Shown here piece after piece: positions 16,844-25,459 of a DNA stretch of 64,000 nt. Location: the NCBI RefSeq assembly GCF_014673495.1, contig NZ_CP051006.1:1-64000 (forward strand). Reading direction: 5' to 3'. The position numbers and the translations under genes are program-made. The stretch's first letter is position 1; each line of letters begins with the position of its first letter. The notes under the pieces are model-generated. The model did no database searches. It was not told the DNA's origin and saw only the letters and a program-made list of their open reading frames with translations. This DNA comes from Streptomyces griseofuscus (lineage in GTDB: Bacteria; Actinomycetota; Actinomycetes; Streptomycetales; Streptomycetaceae).

Positions 16844-16872
16844 ATACACGACGTGTATACACAGAGTGTATA
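16844..16872. promoter_or_regulatory. Inverted-repeat operator in front of the TPR-prenyl synthase operon
   Basis: ATACACG-A-CGTGTAT (16844-16858) is a perfect 7-1-7 inverted repeat, immediately followed by the palindrome GTGTATACAC (16853-16862) and a third half-site AGTGTATA (16865-16872). Three GTGTATA units in 29 bp right before the start codon look like a repressor site. The cognate regulator is not in the window. Confidence 0.65.
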
Positions 16873-16928
16873 GGGGGTCGGGGGTACGCCCCGTCCGGGA
16901 GGACCGGGGCGTGGCGGTCTGTTGTGGA

Positions 16929-17028
16929 TCAAGACGCGGGTACGGCGGCGGGGGTTGTCCGTGTGGTGCGGATCATGATGTGGAGGTTGTGTGCCGAGTA
17001 GCCCAACGCCGCTGCCCGGGGCCGTTGT
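16929..17028 (-). pseudogene. C-terminal scrap of a transposase
   Basis: Minus-strand text RAAALGYSAHNLHIMIRTTR ending in a stop at 16929 resembles the C-terminal tail of IS transposases (GY-x-AHNLH-x-x-IRT). Nothing else of the element remains. The rest of 16873-17222 holds only a terminator. Confidence 0.4.
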
Positions 17029-17121
17029 TCAGCGCTGCGGGCCCGGTGGCGTGGTCTGCCGCAAGGCTGGGGTGCTGGGGGCCGCCGGGCGGGGGCGCGG
17101 AAGTTCCGCCCGGGTGTGCCG

Positions 17122-17151
17122 ACGGGCCCCGGCCGTGGGGCCGGGGCCCGT
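17122..17151. terminator. Terminator of the receiver-protein gene
   Basis: A perfect 13-bp stem (ACGGGCCCCGGCC / GGCCGGGGCCCGT) with a 4-base loop, about 70 bases beyond the stop of the minus-strand response regulator. Confidence 0.7.
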
Positions 17152-17222
17152 CGGGGCCGGGCTGCGCGGATCGTCGTGCGTGCCCGCCGCGCAGAGGCGG
17201 GGTCCGCCCGGCAGGCCGGGGG

Positions 17223-17654
17223 TCACTCCTTGGGGGGCTTGACGGCGACGTCCAGGTAGAAGGTGTCGATGCTGCGGACCGCCGCCTCGAACTCCTCCAG
17301 GTTGACCGGCTTGGTGACGTAGGCGTTCGCGTGGTGGCTGTAGGCGCCGGAGACGTCGTCGGGGGCGGCGGAGGTGGTCAGCACGACGACCGGGATGGTG
17401 CGCAGCGCGGGGTCCTCCTTGACCACGGCGAGGAACTCGCGGCCGTTCATGCGCGGCATGTTGAGGTCGAGGACGATCAGGTCGGGGCGCGCGTTGTCCG
17501 GGTCGCGCAGGTAGTCCAGGGCGGCGACGCCGTCGCAGACCTGGGTCAGGTTGCGGGCCCCGCGCTCGGAGAGGGCGTCCTGGATGAGCATCGCGTCGGC
17601 GACGTCGTCCTCGACCAGCAGCACGTCATAGGGGCGGATAGCGGCGGCGGCCAT
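17223..17654 (-). CDS. Single-domain response regulator (REC)
   Basis: A 143-residue stand-alone receiver domain of the type that works with phytochrome-like or CHASE-type kinases. The acidic pocket is VEDD near residue 16, the phospho-acceptor is in LIVLDLNMP (about 70), the switch Thr is in VLTTS and the invariant Lys in YVTKPVN. It has no output domain, so it acts by protein contact. Divergent from the CHASE3 kinase at 18132, which is the likely phosphodonor. An HTH-like gene lies directly upstream on the same strand. Confidence 0.92.
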   Translation of the reverse strand: MAAAAIRPYDVLLVEDDVADAMLIQDALSERGARNLTQVCDGVAALDYLRDPDNARPDLIVLDLNMPRMNGREFLAVVKEDPALRTIPVVVLTTSAAPDDVSGAYSHHANAYVTKPVNLEEFEAAVRSIDTFYLDVAVKPPKE

Positions 17655-17657
17655 GGT

Positions 17658-18023
17658 TCACAAGCTCCGGGGGGTGGGTTGGGGGGTCCGATGACAGGTG
17701 CTGCTGGTGATCAGTCCGGGCCAGCGGCGCCGGGCCCCCTGACGGCTCATGTTCAGGGCCTGGCCGATCTCGGGGTAACCCGCGCCGCTCGCGGCCGCGA
17801 CATGGGCGGCCTGGTCCTCCAGGCGCCTGAGGGCCTGCTTGACGCCGGCGAGGACCTGAAGGCGCTGCAGCGCGCGCCGGCGGGTCTCGCCGGCCGTGTC
17901 GGCGCCTTCGTCCAGCGGCAGGACGGTGTCCGGCATGAGACGCCGGGCGAGTTCGTCCACCACCTGCGTGACCAGTGCGGCCGTCTCCGCGGACGAACGT
18001 GAGGCGGAAGATGGACCAGGCAT
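17658..18023 (-). CDS. Small protein with C-terminal helix-turn-helix
   Basis: A 121-residue protein: a helical N-terminal part (AALVTQVVDELARRLMP), then about residues 70-105 form a helix-turn-helix (LEDQAAHVAAASGAGYPEIG, followed by QALNMSRQGARRRW) resembling sigma-factor or MerR-like DNA-recognition helices. It sits between the receiver gene and the divergent kinase, so it may regulate this block. The stop is three bases before the receiver ATG. Family not named. Confidence 0.7.
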   Translation of the reverse strand: MPGPSSASRSSAETAALVTQVVDELARRLMPDTVLPLDEGADTAGETRRRALQRLQVLAGVKQALRRLEDQAAHVAAASGAGYPEIGQALNMSRQGARRRWPGLITSSTCHRTPQPTPRSL

Positions 18024-18131
18024 GGGGTCACCCTACGTCGCCGATCTCACCTCGGACAACATGCGTTGTCGGACCCTGGGTACAGTGTCTGCGCCGTGCG
18101 CCGGGACACGGTCCGGATCACCGAGGGACAC

Positions 18132-19721
18132 ATGCGAACCGCACAGAACAGTGAGCCGCCCCACGACGAGGGCGTCTTCTCCCGCTGGACGACCCGGCGC
18201 TGGCTGCGCGCCGGGGTCTTTGTCACGCTGGCCGTCCTGGCCGTCCTGGGATCGCTGGGCGGCTGGGCGATGTGGCGTACGTCGCAGATCACCTCGGAGC
18301 TGGTGGACCGGCGCTCGCCGGCCCTCATCGAGGCGATGCGGGTGGAGCAGGCCCTGGTCAACCAGGAGACCGGGATCCGCGGCTACGGGCTGTCGGGCCG
18401 CCCGGACTTCCTCCAGCCCTACACGCAGGGCGTGGCCGACGAGAAACGCGCCCTGGGGCAGCTGCGTCCGCTGGTCGGGGACGACGCCCGGGCGAGCGCC
18501 GACCTGGCCGAGACCGAGAAGCTGGCCGGTGCCTGGCAGCAGCGCATAGCGCGACCCGTCTCGGCGGCCTCCCCCCGAAACGCCGTGAAGCTCGCCACCG
18601 AGCGGACGGCGCAGGGCAAGACCGCGTTCGACGCGCTGCGCAAGGCCCTGACGCGCCAGCAGGCGCACCTCCAGGACGAGCGGGCGTCGGCCACCGGTGA
18701 CCTGCGCCGGGCCGTCACCCTGCGCAACTGGGTGTTCGTCGTCATCGCCGTCGTCATCGCCCTGGTGGCGGTGCTGGTCTTCGAGGGGCTGCGCCGGGGC
18801 ATCACCGGGCCGCTGAGCCGGCTCGGCACGGACGCCCGTGAGGTGGCGCAGGGCCGCTTCGAGCGCTCCATCACCGGCACCGGCCCCGCCGACCTGCGCC
18901 GGCTGGCCGCGGACGTCGAGTCGATGCGCGGGCGTCTGCTGGAGGAGCTCACGTTCAGCGAGGCGTCCCGCGTCCTGCTGGACGAGCAGGCGGCGGATCT
19001 CAAGCGGTCCAACACGGAGCTGGAGCAGTTCGCCTACGTCGCCTCCCACGATCTGCAGGAACCGCTGCGCAAGGTGTCCAGCTTCACCCAGCTGCTGCAG
19101 CGCCGTTACGGCGGCCAGCTGGACGAGAAGGCCGACCAGTACATCGCCTTCGCGGTCGACGGCGCCAACCGCATGCAGAACCTGATCAACGACCTGCTGG
19201 CCTTCTCCAGGGTCGGCCGCCAGTACAACGACCACCAGCGGGTCGACCTCGAGGCGCTGCTGGACAGGGCCCTGGACAACCTGAGCGTGACCGTGGAGGA
19301 GACCGGCGCCGAGATCACCCACGACGCCCTTCCCACCGTCGTGGGGGACCCGACCCAGCTCGGCATGCTCTGGCAGAACCTGCTGTCCAACGCGGTCAAG
19401 TTCCGCAGCCCCGACCGCTCTGCGCGCATCCACGTCAGCGCCTCCCGCGAGGACGACACCTGGCACTTCGCGGTCAGCGACAACGGCATCGGCATCGCTC
19501 CCGAGTTCCGGGAGAAGGTCTTCGTGCTCTTCCAGCGGCTGCACACCAAGGACGCCTACCCCGGCACCGGCATCGGCCTGGCGATGTGCAAGAAGGTCGT
19601 GGAGTTCCACGGGGGCAGGATCCGCATCGACGCCGGCCACGAGCCGGGCACCCGCGTCGCCTTCACCCTCCCCGCCGCCGACAGCGCCCCGGCCGCCCCG
19701 CAGAGAAAGACGCAGCCGTGA
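18132..19721 (+). CDS. CHASE3-domain sensor histidine kinase
   Basis: A 529-residue membrane kinase. TM1 is at about residues 24-45, followed by an extracytoplasmic CHASE3-type helical domain (VDRRSPALIEAMRVEQALVNQETG in pieces; GIRGYGLSGRPDFLQPY), TM2 at about 197-217, a HAMP linker, then HisKA with the phospho-accepting His306 in YVASHDLQEPL, and HATPase_c with N box NLLSNAVKF, DNGIGI and GTGIGLAMCKK. The start ATG follows GAGGGA. It overlaps the receiver-phosphatase gene (GTGA). Likely phosphorylates the receiver proteins encoded on either side. Confidence 0.93.
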   Translation: MRTAQNSEPPHDEGVFSRWTTRRWLRAGVFVTLAVLAVLGSLGGWAMWRTSQITSELVDRRSPALIEAMRVEQALVNQETGIRGYGLSGRPDFLQPYTQGVADEKRALGQLRPLVGDDARASADLAETEKLAGAWQQRIARPVSAASPRNAVKLATERTAQGKTAFDALRKALTRQQAHLQDERASATGDLRRAVTLRNWVFVVIAVVIALVAVLVFEGLRRGITGPLSRLGTDAREVAQGRFERSITGTGPADLRRLAADVESMRGRLLEELTFSEASRVLLDEQAADLKRSNTELEQFAYVASHDLQEPLRKVSSFTQLLQRRYGGQLDEKADQYIAFAVDGANRMQNLINDLLAFSRVGRQYNDHQRVDLEALLDRALDNLSVTVEETGAEITHDALPTVVGDPTQLGMLWQNLLSNAVKFRSPDRSARIHVSASREDDTWHFAVSDNGIGIAPEFREKVFVLFQRLHTKDAYPGTGIGLAMCKKVVEFHGGRIRIDAGHEPGTRVAFTLPAADSAPAAPQRKTQP

Positions 19722-20905
19722 CCGAACACGTCGCGGGCCGCACGCAGCCGTTCCGTCTCCTCCTGGTCGAGGACGACGACGGAGACGCCCTCCTCGTCGA
19801 AGAGCTCCTCTACGACACCGGCCTGCCCTACGACCTCACGCGCTGCCGCACGGCCGCGGAAGCACGCCAGGCACTCAGGACGGACCCCGTCGACTGCGTC
19901 CTGCTCGACCTGCACCTGCCGGATGCCTCCGGCGTGGACACGGTCCAGGCGATCCAGCCGGACGCCGACGCCGCGGTCATCGTCCTCACCGGCCTGGACG
20001 AACCCCGCGCGGGAGTGGACGCGCTCGCCGCCGGCGCCCAGGACTACCTCGTCAAGGGCCAGGTCCAGCCCGACCTCATGCAGCGCGCCGTCCGCTACGC
20101 CGTCCAGCGAAAGCAGGCCGAACGCGCCAACGCCGCCCTGCAGATCGGGCGCCTGCGGGCCGAGGAGAACGCCCGCCTGGAACGCGGACTGCTCCCCGAA
20201 CCCCTGCTGTCCTCCACCGTCGTCACCGCCTCCAGCCGCTACTACCCCGGCCGGGCGCAGGCCCTTCTGGGCGGTGACTTCCTCGACGTCGTGCAGACCG
20301 ACGACGGGCAGGTGCACGCCGTGATCGGAGACGTCAGCGGCCACGGCCCCGACGCCGCCGCGCTCGGTGTCTGCCTGCGCATCGCCTGGCGCGCGCTCAC
20401 CCTCGGCGGGCACCGCGACCAGGAACTGCTCGGCCTGCTGGAACAGGTCCACATCGCCGAACGCGCCGACGGCGACCTGTTCACCACCTGCACCCTCATC
20501 ACCCTGGACCCGGACAGCCGCGTCCTGACCCTGCACCTGGCCGGCCACCACGAGCCCCTCCTCGTCACCGCCAAGGGCACCCAGGAGGTCGACGCGGCCC
20601 ACGGGGTCGCCCTCGGCATCGCGCCCGGACTGGGCAGATGGCCCGCCACCACCCTCGCGCTGCCGGCCCGGGGCGCGCTCATCGCCTACACCGACGGCCT
20701 GGTCGAAGGCTTCGCGGACAGCACCGGCGCCCGGCTCGGCGTGGAGGGCCTGCTGCGGATCATCGACACGATCCCCTCACCGGACCCCGGCACCCACCTC
20801 GACGAGCTCATCGCCCGGACCCGCACGCTCAACGCGGACCGGCACACCGACGACCTCGCCGTCCTTCGCCTGGACTGGACCGACACCTCGGCGCCCGCCC
20901 TCTGA
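19718..20905 (+). CDS. Receiver-PP2C (SpoIIE-type) serine phosphatase
   Basis: A 395-residue protein. The N-terminal receiver domain (residues about 12-130: VEDDDGD, acceptor Asp in LLDLHLPD, Lys in YLVKGQV) is followed by a coiled linker and a PP2C/SpoIIE phosphatase domain (GGDFLDVV, GDVSGHGPDAA, AYTDGLVEG, HTDDLAVLRL), which keeps the metal-binding aspartates. Such proteins dephosphorylate anti-sigma-factor antagonists in partner-switching systems. The GTG start overlaps the kinase stop, so one mRNA encodes signal input and output. No anti-sigma gene is in the window. Confidence 0.93.
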   Translation: MTEHVAGRTQPFRLLLVEDDDGDALLVEELLYDTGLPYDLTRCRTAAEARQALRTDPVDCVLLDLHLPDASGVDTVQAIQPDADAAVIVLTGLDEPRAGVDALAAGAQDYLVKGQVQPDLMQRAVRYAVQRKQAERANAALQIGRLRAEENARLERGLLPEPLLSSTVVTASSRYYPGRAQALLGGDFLDVVQTDDGQVHAVIGDVSGHGPDAAALGVCLRIAWRALTLGGHRDQELLGLLEQVHIAERADGDLFTTCTLITLDPDSRVLTLHLAGHHEPLLVTAKGTQEVDAAHGVALGIAPGLGRWPATTLALPARGALIAYTDGLVEGFADSTGARLGVEGLLRIIDTIPSPDPGTHLDELIARTRTLNADRHTDDLAVLRLDWTDTSAPAL

Positions 20906-20976
20906 GAGCGCGGGCCGGGCCCGGACCGGCTCGGGTTCGGTGAGGAGGAGAAACCGCCCGCCGTCCCCGGGAAAGG

Positions 20977-21035
20977 GCAACGGCCCCGCGGGCAGGAGGA
21001 GCAGGGTTCCACTGCTGAGCCCGCGGGGCCGTTGC
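20977..21035 (+). terminator. Strong terminator after the kinase-phosphatase operon
   Basis: A perfect 17-bp stem (GCAACGGCCCCGCGGGC with its complement at 21019-21035) around a 25-base loop. A second GC hairpin (12-bp stem, loop CTT) lies at 21111-21137 before the convergent small gene. Confidence 0.8.
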
Positions 21036-21182
21036 ACGATTCACGTACCCTGCGGTGCGTCCGATAAGCCCGATCCCTCCTGCCCCTTCGGCCGGGCCCG
21101 TGCACGGCAGCGGGCCCGGCCGCTTCGGCCGGGCCCGCTCATTGCTCGCGCGGGGCGCGTTCCTCGCGCCGGATGCCTTCGT

Positions 21183-21353
21183 CTACCAGCGGTACCAGCG
21201 GCCCTTGCGGCCGCCGCTGTCCGCGGAACGGACGACGAAGCCCAGCAGCCACACGATGAGCACGATCACCGCGATCCACCACAGTGCCTTCAGCGCGAAG
21301 CCCGCGCCGAAGAGGATCAGAGCCAGAAGAAGAACGAGAAGCAGGGGAACCAT
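21183..21353 (-). CDS. 56-residue hydrophobic membrane protein
   Basis: Starts at ATG 21353 behind an excellent AGGAGG site. It has two adjacent transmembrane helices (MVPLLLVLLLALILFGAGFA and LKALWWIAVIVLIVWLLGFV) and a short basic tail ending WYRW. Proteins of this length and pattern are widespread in Streptomyces; function unknown. It is monocistronic, with hairpins downstream. Confidence 0.85.
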   Translation of the reverse strand: MVPLLLVLLLALILFGAGFALKALWWIAVIVLIVWLLGFVVRSADSGGRKGRWYRW

Positions 21354-21636
21354 AGTTATCAACCTCCTGGCCATCGAATGCCCTTACTTCGCCCCTACAA
21401 GCACACAAAATATGAGTTATTTCTGTGAAGCGAGGGGCATATGCAGACCCCGCGCCTGGACGGTTCCCCCTCTCCCCCGCCTCACGCACCACGGACACCC
21501 AGCACGTATCACCCGGGGCGATGCCGTGGCCCTGGATCCACCGAGGCCGTGACAAGGCCGGCCCCAGGGCCGCCGGCGCCGGGCATGCGTGCGTCCATGA
21601 GGGTGACGCCGGGGCGGAGTCGGGGCCCCGTGCCGG

Positions 21637-21880
21637 TCATCGGCCGCGGTCGCGGTGGGCGGCGACGCGGACCCGGGTTCCGCAGCGGGTCGAGCAGTAG
21701 CGCTGCGGGGCGCGGCGCCCGGTGTCGATGAAGCAGCGGTCGCAGCCGGGTGCCGCGCAGCGGCCCCACGCGCAGTAGCCGCGTTCGCCGAGCCAGAGGG
21801 CCAGGGCGAGCGCGGCGGTGGACAGCAGCCACCGGGCCGGGTCCCGGTGGTGGGGGCCATGGTGTGCAGGCTGGGCGGCG
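21637..21880 (-). pseudogene. CGNR zinc-finger protein, C-terminal remnant
   Basis: Minus-strand text RCAAPGCDRCFIDTGRRAPQ then RYCSTRCGTRVRVAAHR matches the CGNR zinc-finger (C-x4-C ... C-x3-C). It is preceded by a short helical stretch (PARWLLSTAALALALWLG) and then loses sense at the LysR promoter. There is no start codon or N-terminal domain, so it is read as truncated. Confidence 0.65.
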
Positions 21881-21919
21881 ATACTTTGCGTGTATGGACG
21901 GCGAAAGGGACGGGGCGGT

Positions 21920-22849
21920 ATGGAAGCGCGGCATCTGCGGTACGCGCTCGCCCTCGCCGAGCACGCGCACTTCGGCCGGGCCGCCCGCTCGCTGGGTATC
22001 GCGCAGCCCCCGCTGTCCAAACAGATCGCCGACCTGGAGCGCGAGACCGGGGCCCGGCTGTTCGACCGTACGCGCCAGGGCGTGTTCCCGACCGCCGCGG
22101 GCGAGGCGTTCCTCGTGCGGGCGCGGCGGGCGCTGGAGGAGATGGCCGGGGCCACGGCCGACGCGGGGCGGGCGGCGCGCGGGGAGACGGGCCGGCTGCG
22201 GCTGGGATTCGTCGCCTCCGCGCTGCTCGATCCGCTCCCGGACGTCCTGGGCCGGTTCGGCCGCGAACGGCCCGGCGTACGGCTGGAGTTGCACGAGATG
22301 GCATCCGGGCGCGGCGCCGCCGCTCTCATCGCCGGGGAACTGGACGTCGCCGTCACCCTCGGTGCGCCCCGGGGCGCCGGGGCCGAGCATCTGGTGTCCG
22401 TCCCGGTCGGACGCGATCACCTGACCGCCGTGGTCGGCAGCGCGCACCCCTACGCGGGCCAGGCGTCGGTGAGCGTGGACCAGCTGCGACGGCAGCCGCT
22501 GATCGTGGCCGCCGGGGAGGACGAGCCCGCCGTCGCCGCCTGCCTGCGCGTCCTGCTGGGCGAGGACACCGCGGCGCTGGACGGTGCCACCATGGCCAGG
22601 GACGTGCACACGATCATGGGCCTGGCCGCCTGCGGGGCCGGTGTGGGCCTCGGGCCCTCCCGTATGCGGGAGGCGCCGAGAGCGGGGATCCGGTTCTGCG
22701 AGGTGACGCCGAGGACGGCGCTGCCCGACCTGGTCCTGTCCTTCGCCGGCCGTGACCGCTCCCCGGCGCTGGGCGCCTTCCTCGACACCGTTCGCCGAAC
22801 CTGCCCCCACGTCGGCGCCGCACTCGACGCGCGATCGGGCCGGGCGTGA
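21920..22849 (+). CDS. LysR family transcriptional regulator
   Basis: A 309-residue regulator. Winged HTH at residues 1-60 (ARHLRYALALAEHAHFGRAA, then LGIAQPPLSKQIADLE), linker helix to about 90, and a two-lobed periplasmic-binding-like effector domain. ATG 21920 is preceded by GGGGCGG and gives the standard family start. The neighbours (a broken zinc-finger gene and a small DUF1398-like gene) give no clue to the effector. Confidence 0.92.
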   Translation: MEARHLRYALALAEHAHFGRAARSLGIAQPPLSKQIADLERETGARLFDRTRQGVFPTAAGEAFLVRARRALEEMAGATADAGRAARGETGRLRLGFVASALLDPLPDVLGRFGRERPGVRLELHEMASGRGAAALIAGELDVAVTLGAPRGAGAEHLVSVPVGRDHLTAVVGSAHPYAGQASVSVDQLRRQPLIVAAGEDEPAVAACLRVLLGEDTAALDGATMARDVHTIMGLAACGAGVGLGPSRMREAPRAGIRFCEVTPRTALPDLVLSFAGRDRSPALGAFLDTVRRTCPHVGAALDARSGRA

Positions 22850-23130
22850 GCAGCGCACCCGGTGGGTCCGTCCGGTCTCCTGCACGGCCGCGGTCAGGGC
22901 GGGCTCCCGCCCGCACCCCGCCCCCGCGGGCCGAACCGGCGCGAGGGCGGGGGCGGGCGCCGGTGCGCGCGGACCAGGCCGGCGAGGCGACGTTCCCCGC
23001 GTTCGTCCGCGCCTGCTGGGACGCCGGGGTCGCCCGGTACGACGTCGACACCGCCGCCCGCACCTGCACCTACTACGGCAGCGACGGCGACTCCTGCACC
23101 GAGGTCTGCCCGTTCGTCACGCTTCCCTGA
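22846..23130 (+). CDS. DUF1398-like small protein, possibly decayed
   Basis: 94 residues from a GTG overlapping the LysR stop. The first 45 residues are Arg/Pro-rich and look like non-coding text. From about residue 46 the sequence EATFPAFVRACWDAGVARYD followed by a TCTYYGSDGDS stretch resembles DUF1398 proteins, which are normally longer. It is either a truncated remnant or a short protein with a later start. Low certainty. Confidence 0.45.
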   Translation: MSSAPGGSVRSPARPRSGRAPARTPPPRAEPARGRGRAPVRADQAGEATFPAFVRACWDAGVARYDVDTAARTCTYYGSDGDSCTEVCPFVTLP

Positions 23131-23389
23131 GAGACCGGAGCCGCTCTTGTGAGAACCCCGCCGCCGGCCGGTGCCGCGGCCCCCTCCGGATCCGGGCGGC
23201 ACTCCCGCGCATCCGTTTCGGGGGCGCGAGCGGAAAAACCACCGAGGGACCGGGTCTGCCGCCCGGTCGAGCGCCCGTCGGTCGAGGGACCTGGGAGGCG
23301 GTGCGCTCCCGGGCCCCGCACGGCGGTGCGGGGCCCGGTCCGGGGCCGGCGCCGGTCGCGGCCGTACGCGTACCACTTCGGGCGGGGCG

Positions 23390-23716
23390 TCACGCCGGCC
23401 CGCGGCCGCCGCCCGGTTCCAGGAACAACTCGTCGGCATAGCACCAGGCCCACTGGTGGCCGGGCTCCATCGAGCGCACGAGAGGGTGCCCGGTCGACTC
23501 GTGGTGGGCGGTGGCGTGAGCGCCGGGAGAACTGTCGCTGCACCCCACGTGGCCGCAGGTCAGACACAGTCGCAAGCGGCGCTCGTGACGTCCGCGGGCG
23601 ACGCAGTCGAGGCACGCTCCGCTCAGGGGCGTCGGCTCCGGACCCGCGGCCGCCGCGTGCGGACACGCACGGCCCTGCGGGCGGCCACCGTCCGGTCGTA
23701 CTCTCCACACCGTCAC
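23390..23716 (-). CDS. UBP-type zinc-finger protein
   Basis: 108 residues from GTG 23716 (GAGG seven bases upstream; GTG 23710 is the alternative). Zinc ligands are spread as in the ZnF-UBP fold: CLDC, CLTCGHVGCSDSSPGAHATAH and HPLVRSMEPGHQWAWCYADE (quoted in short parts). In eukaryotes this fold binds ubiquitin C-termini. In actinobacteria it occurs as a small stand-alone protein or fused to transporters, and its partner is not known. Confidence 0.85.
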   Translation of the reverse strand: MTVWRVRPDGGRPQGRACPHAAAAGPEPTPLSGACLDCVARGRHERRLRLCLTCGHVGCSDSSPGAHATAHHESTGHPLVRSMEPGHQWAWCYADELFLEPGGGRGPA

Positions 23717-23936
23717 CCCAGCGCCTCGCTCCCTGCCATCGCCGGTCCGTACCGTCCATCGCCCGTTCTTTCGGGCGTGGGCGTGCGTGCGGATGCGACG
23801 AGAAGCCCCGTCATCGCGTACGACGCGCTCACCGCGGCGCGGGGAGCGGGCGGCCGTCGGCGAGATGTCCGCCTGGCGGGAGTCCGATGAGTCAGCGGCG
23901 GTTGTGCGGTCTACCCGTCGACGAAGGGAGCGCACC

Positions 23937-24542
23937 ATGCGCAAGATCATCATCTGTACGTTCCTCACGCTCGACGGCGTCATGCAGGCGCCGGGCGGTC
24001 CGGACGAGGACACGCAGAGCGGTTTCGAGCACGGCGGCTGGCAGAAGCCCTCGTCCGACGACGAGGTCGGGGCGGCCATCGCCGGTTGGTACGAGTCCTG
24101 CGACGCGATGCTGCTCGGCCGCAAGACGTACGAGATCTTCGCGTCGTACTGGCCGACCGCCGACCCTGACAACCCGTTCACCGGTCGGATGAACCGCATG
24201 CACAAGTACGTGGCGTCCCGCACCCTGACAGCTGCCGAATGGCAGAACTCCACGCTGCTGAAGGGCGATGTCGTCGATGCCGTACGCGAGTTGAAGGCGT
24301 CCGACGGCCGCGACATCAACGTCGTGGGCAGTGGCGACCTCGCCCAGAGCCTCATGCGGCACGGGCTCGTCGACGAGTACCGGCTGACCATCCATCCGGT
24401 GATCATCGGCACCGGCAAGCGGCTGTTCGCCGACGGCGCGATCCCCACCGCGCTGGAGCCGGTCAGCGTCTCGACGACGAAGGGGGGCACCGTCGTCGGC
24501 GTCTACCGGCCGAACGGTGAGCCCCGCCACGACAGTTACTGA
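23937..24542 (+). CDS. Dihydrofolate reductase-like (RibD C-terminal) family protein
   Basis: A 201-residue protein of the DHFR-like/RibD-C fold that binds NADPH. Strand 1 is IIICTFLTLDGVMQAPGGPDE, a central LLGRKTYEIFASYWP motif is typical of the family, and GSGDLAQSLMRHGLVDEYRLTIHPVIIG (in pieces) covers the nucleotide-binding loop. These proteins are widely present in Streptomyces, and true folate reduction is unlikely. ATG follows AAGGGAG. A second, distant homologue is at 53682. Confidence 0.9.
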   Translation: MRKIIICTFLTLDGVMQAPGGPDEDTQSGFEHGGWQKPSSDDEVGAAIAGWYESCDAMLLGRKTYEIFASYWPTADPDNPFTGRMNRMHKYVASRTLTAAEWQNSTLLKGDVVDAVRELKASDGRDINVVGSGDLAQSLMRHGLVDEYRLTIHPVIIGTGKRLFADGAIPTALEPVSVSTTKGGTVVGVYRPNGEPRHDSY

Positions 24543-24912
24543 GGCGTGTGGGGGAAACGGGCTCGGGCAGGGAGCCGGTCGTTTCGTAGGGGTCGGGGCC
24601 GGCGGGCGCCGTTGTGGGCAGGGGCGGCCGGCCACGTCGCGGGCGAGGGCGAGGGTCCGGCCGTCGGCGTCGGGTCCGCGCGTGGCTCCGGGAGGCGGTG
24701 GGAGAGCCTGGTGACCGTGCCGGAGCGCCGCGGTGCGCAGCAAGGGGCCGGCGGCCTGGACGAGGCGGGGGTGGATCGGCCGAACCGGCCCGGGCCCACC
24801 TCGACGCCATCGAGGTGGGGGAAGGCTTCGGGCCGGCCGAGGTGTCCCTGGCCGAAGGCGCCGGCAGGCCGCGCGGGTGCGGGCCGGTCACGTCTTCGGG
24901 ATGACGGGGATC
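24543..24912. other. Gene-less stretch
   Basis: 370 bases with only Arg/Pro/Gly-rich open frames and no recognisable protein text or ribosome site; no repeat of note. Confidence 0.5.
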
Positions 24913-25353
24913 TCAAGCGTGGAAGCGTTTTCGGGCGAAGAGGGTCGCCGAGGAGCTCAACGGGATGAGCACGTCGACTTCTTCGCCGTCCCGGACCGGC
25001 TGGAGCGTCCGGAAGGTGTGCTCGGGCTGGTGGGGGGTGCTGAGCACCGGGTCGAGTTCGCGCAGCGCGAGGCGCAGGCGGCCTTGTGCGACCAGGTCAC
25101 GCCCGTAACCGTAGGAGCCCTCGAACGGGACCGGCGCGCCGTGCGACCGCTTCTCGATTCCGGCGAAGAGCCGCGGGTCCTCGGCGCCGGTGGTGGCCAC
25201 GCGTAGTCGCAGCGTCATCGGGCCGCTCAGCTCCGTGTCCTCGTCGAAGCGGTGGTCGAAGACGGCCGCCTCAAGGAGACGCGGTGGAGCTGGGCCCGAC
25301 GAACGGCGCAAGCGCCGCTTGAGCACCCACCCGGCCGCCCGGGCCGGTGCCAT
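24913..25353 (-). pseudogene. CocE/NonD-type hydrolase, C-terminal domain remnant
   Basis: Minus-strand text FDEDTELSGPMTLRLRVATT, PFEGSYGYGRDLVAQGRLRL and PLSSSATLFARKRF belongs to the jelly-roll C-terminal domain of X-Pro dipeptidyl peptidase/CocE esterases (PepX_C). The catalytic alpha/beta domain is absent and the end shifts out of frame after about residue 140. No activity expected. Confidence 0.7.
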
Positions 25354-25459
25354 CGACGCCCTGCCTGAACGCCCGGCGCCGCCACCTGGAGGAAGGTGGC
25401 GGCGGCGGGCGTCAGCGGGCTGAGCGGGAGCCGGAACAGAGGCCGGCCGTATGTGCGGC

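Noticed and set aside
23937..24542. True dihydrofolate reductase (folA) here or at 53682
   Set aside because: Both belong to the RibD-C/DHFR-like family common in actinobacteria; sequence alone does not support a folate role.
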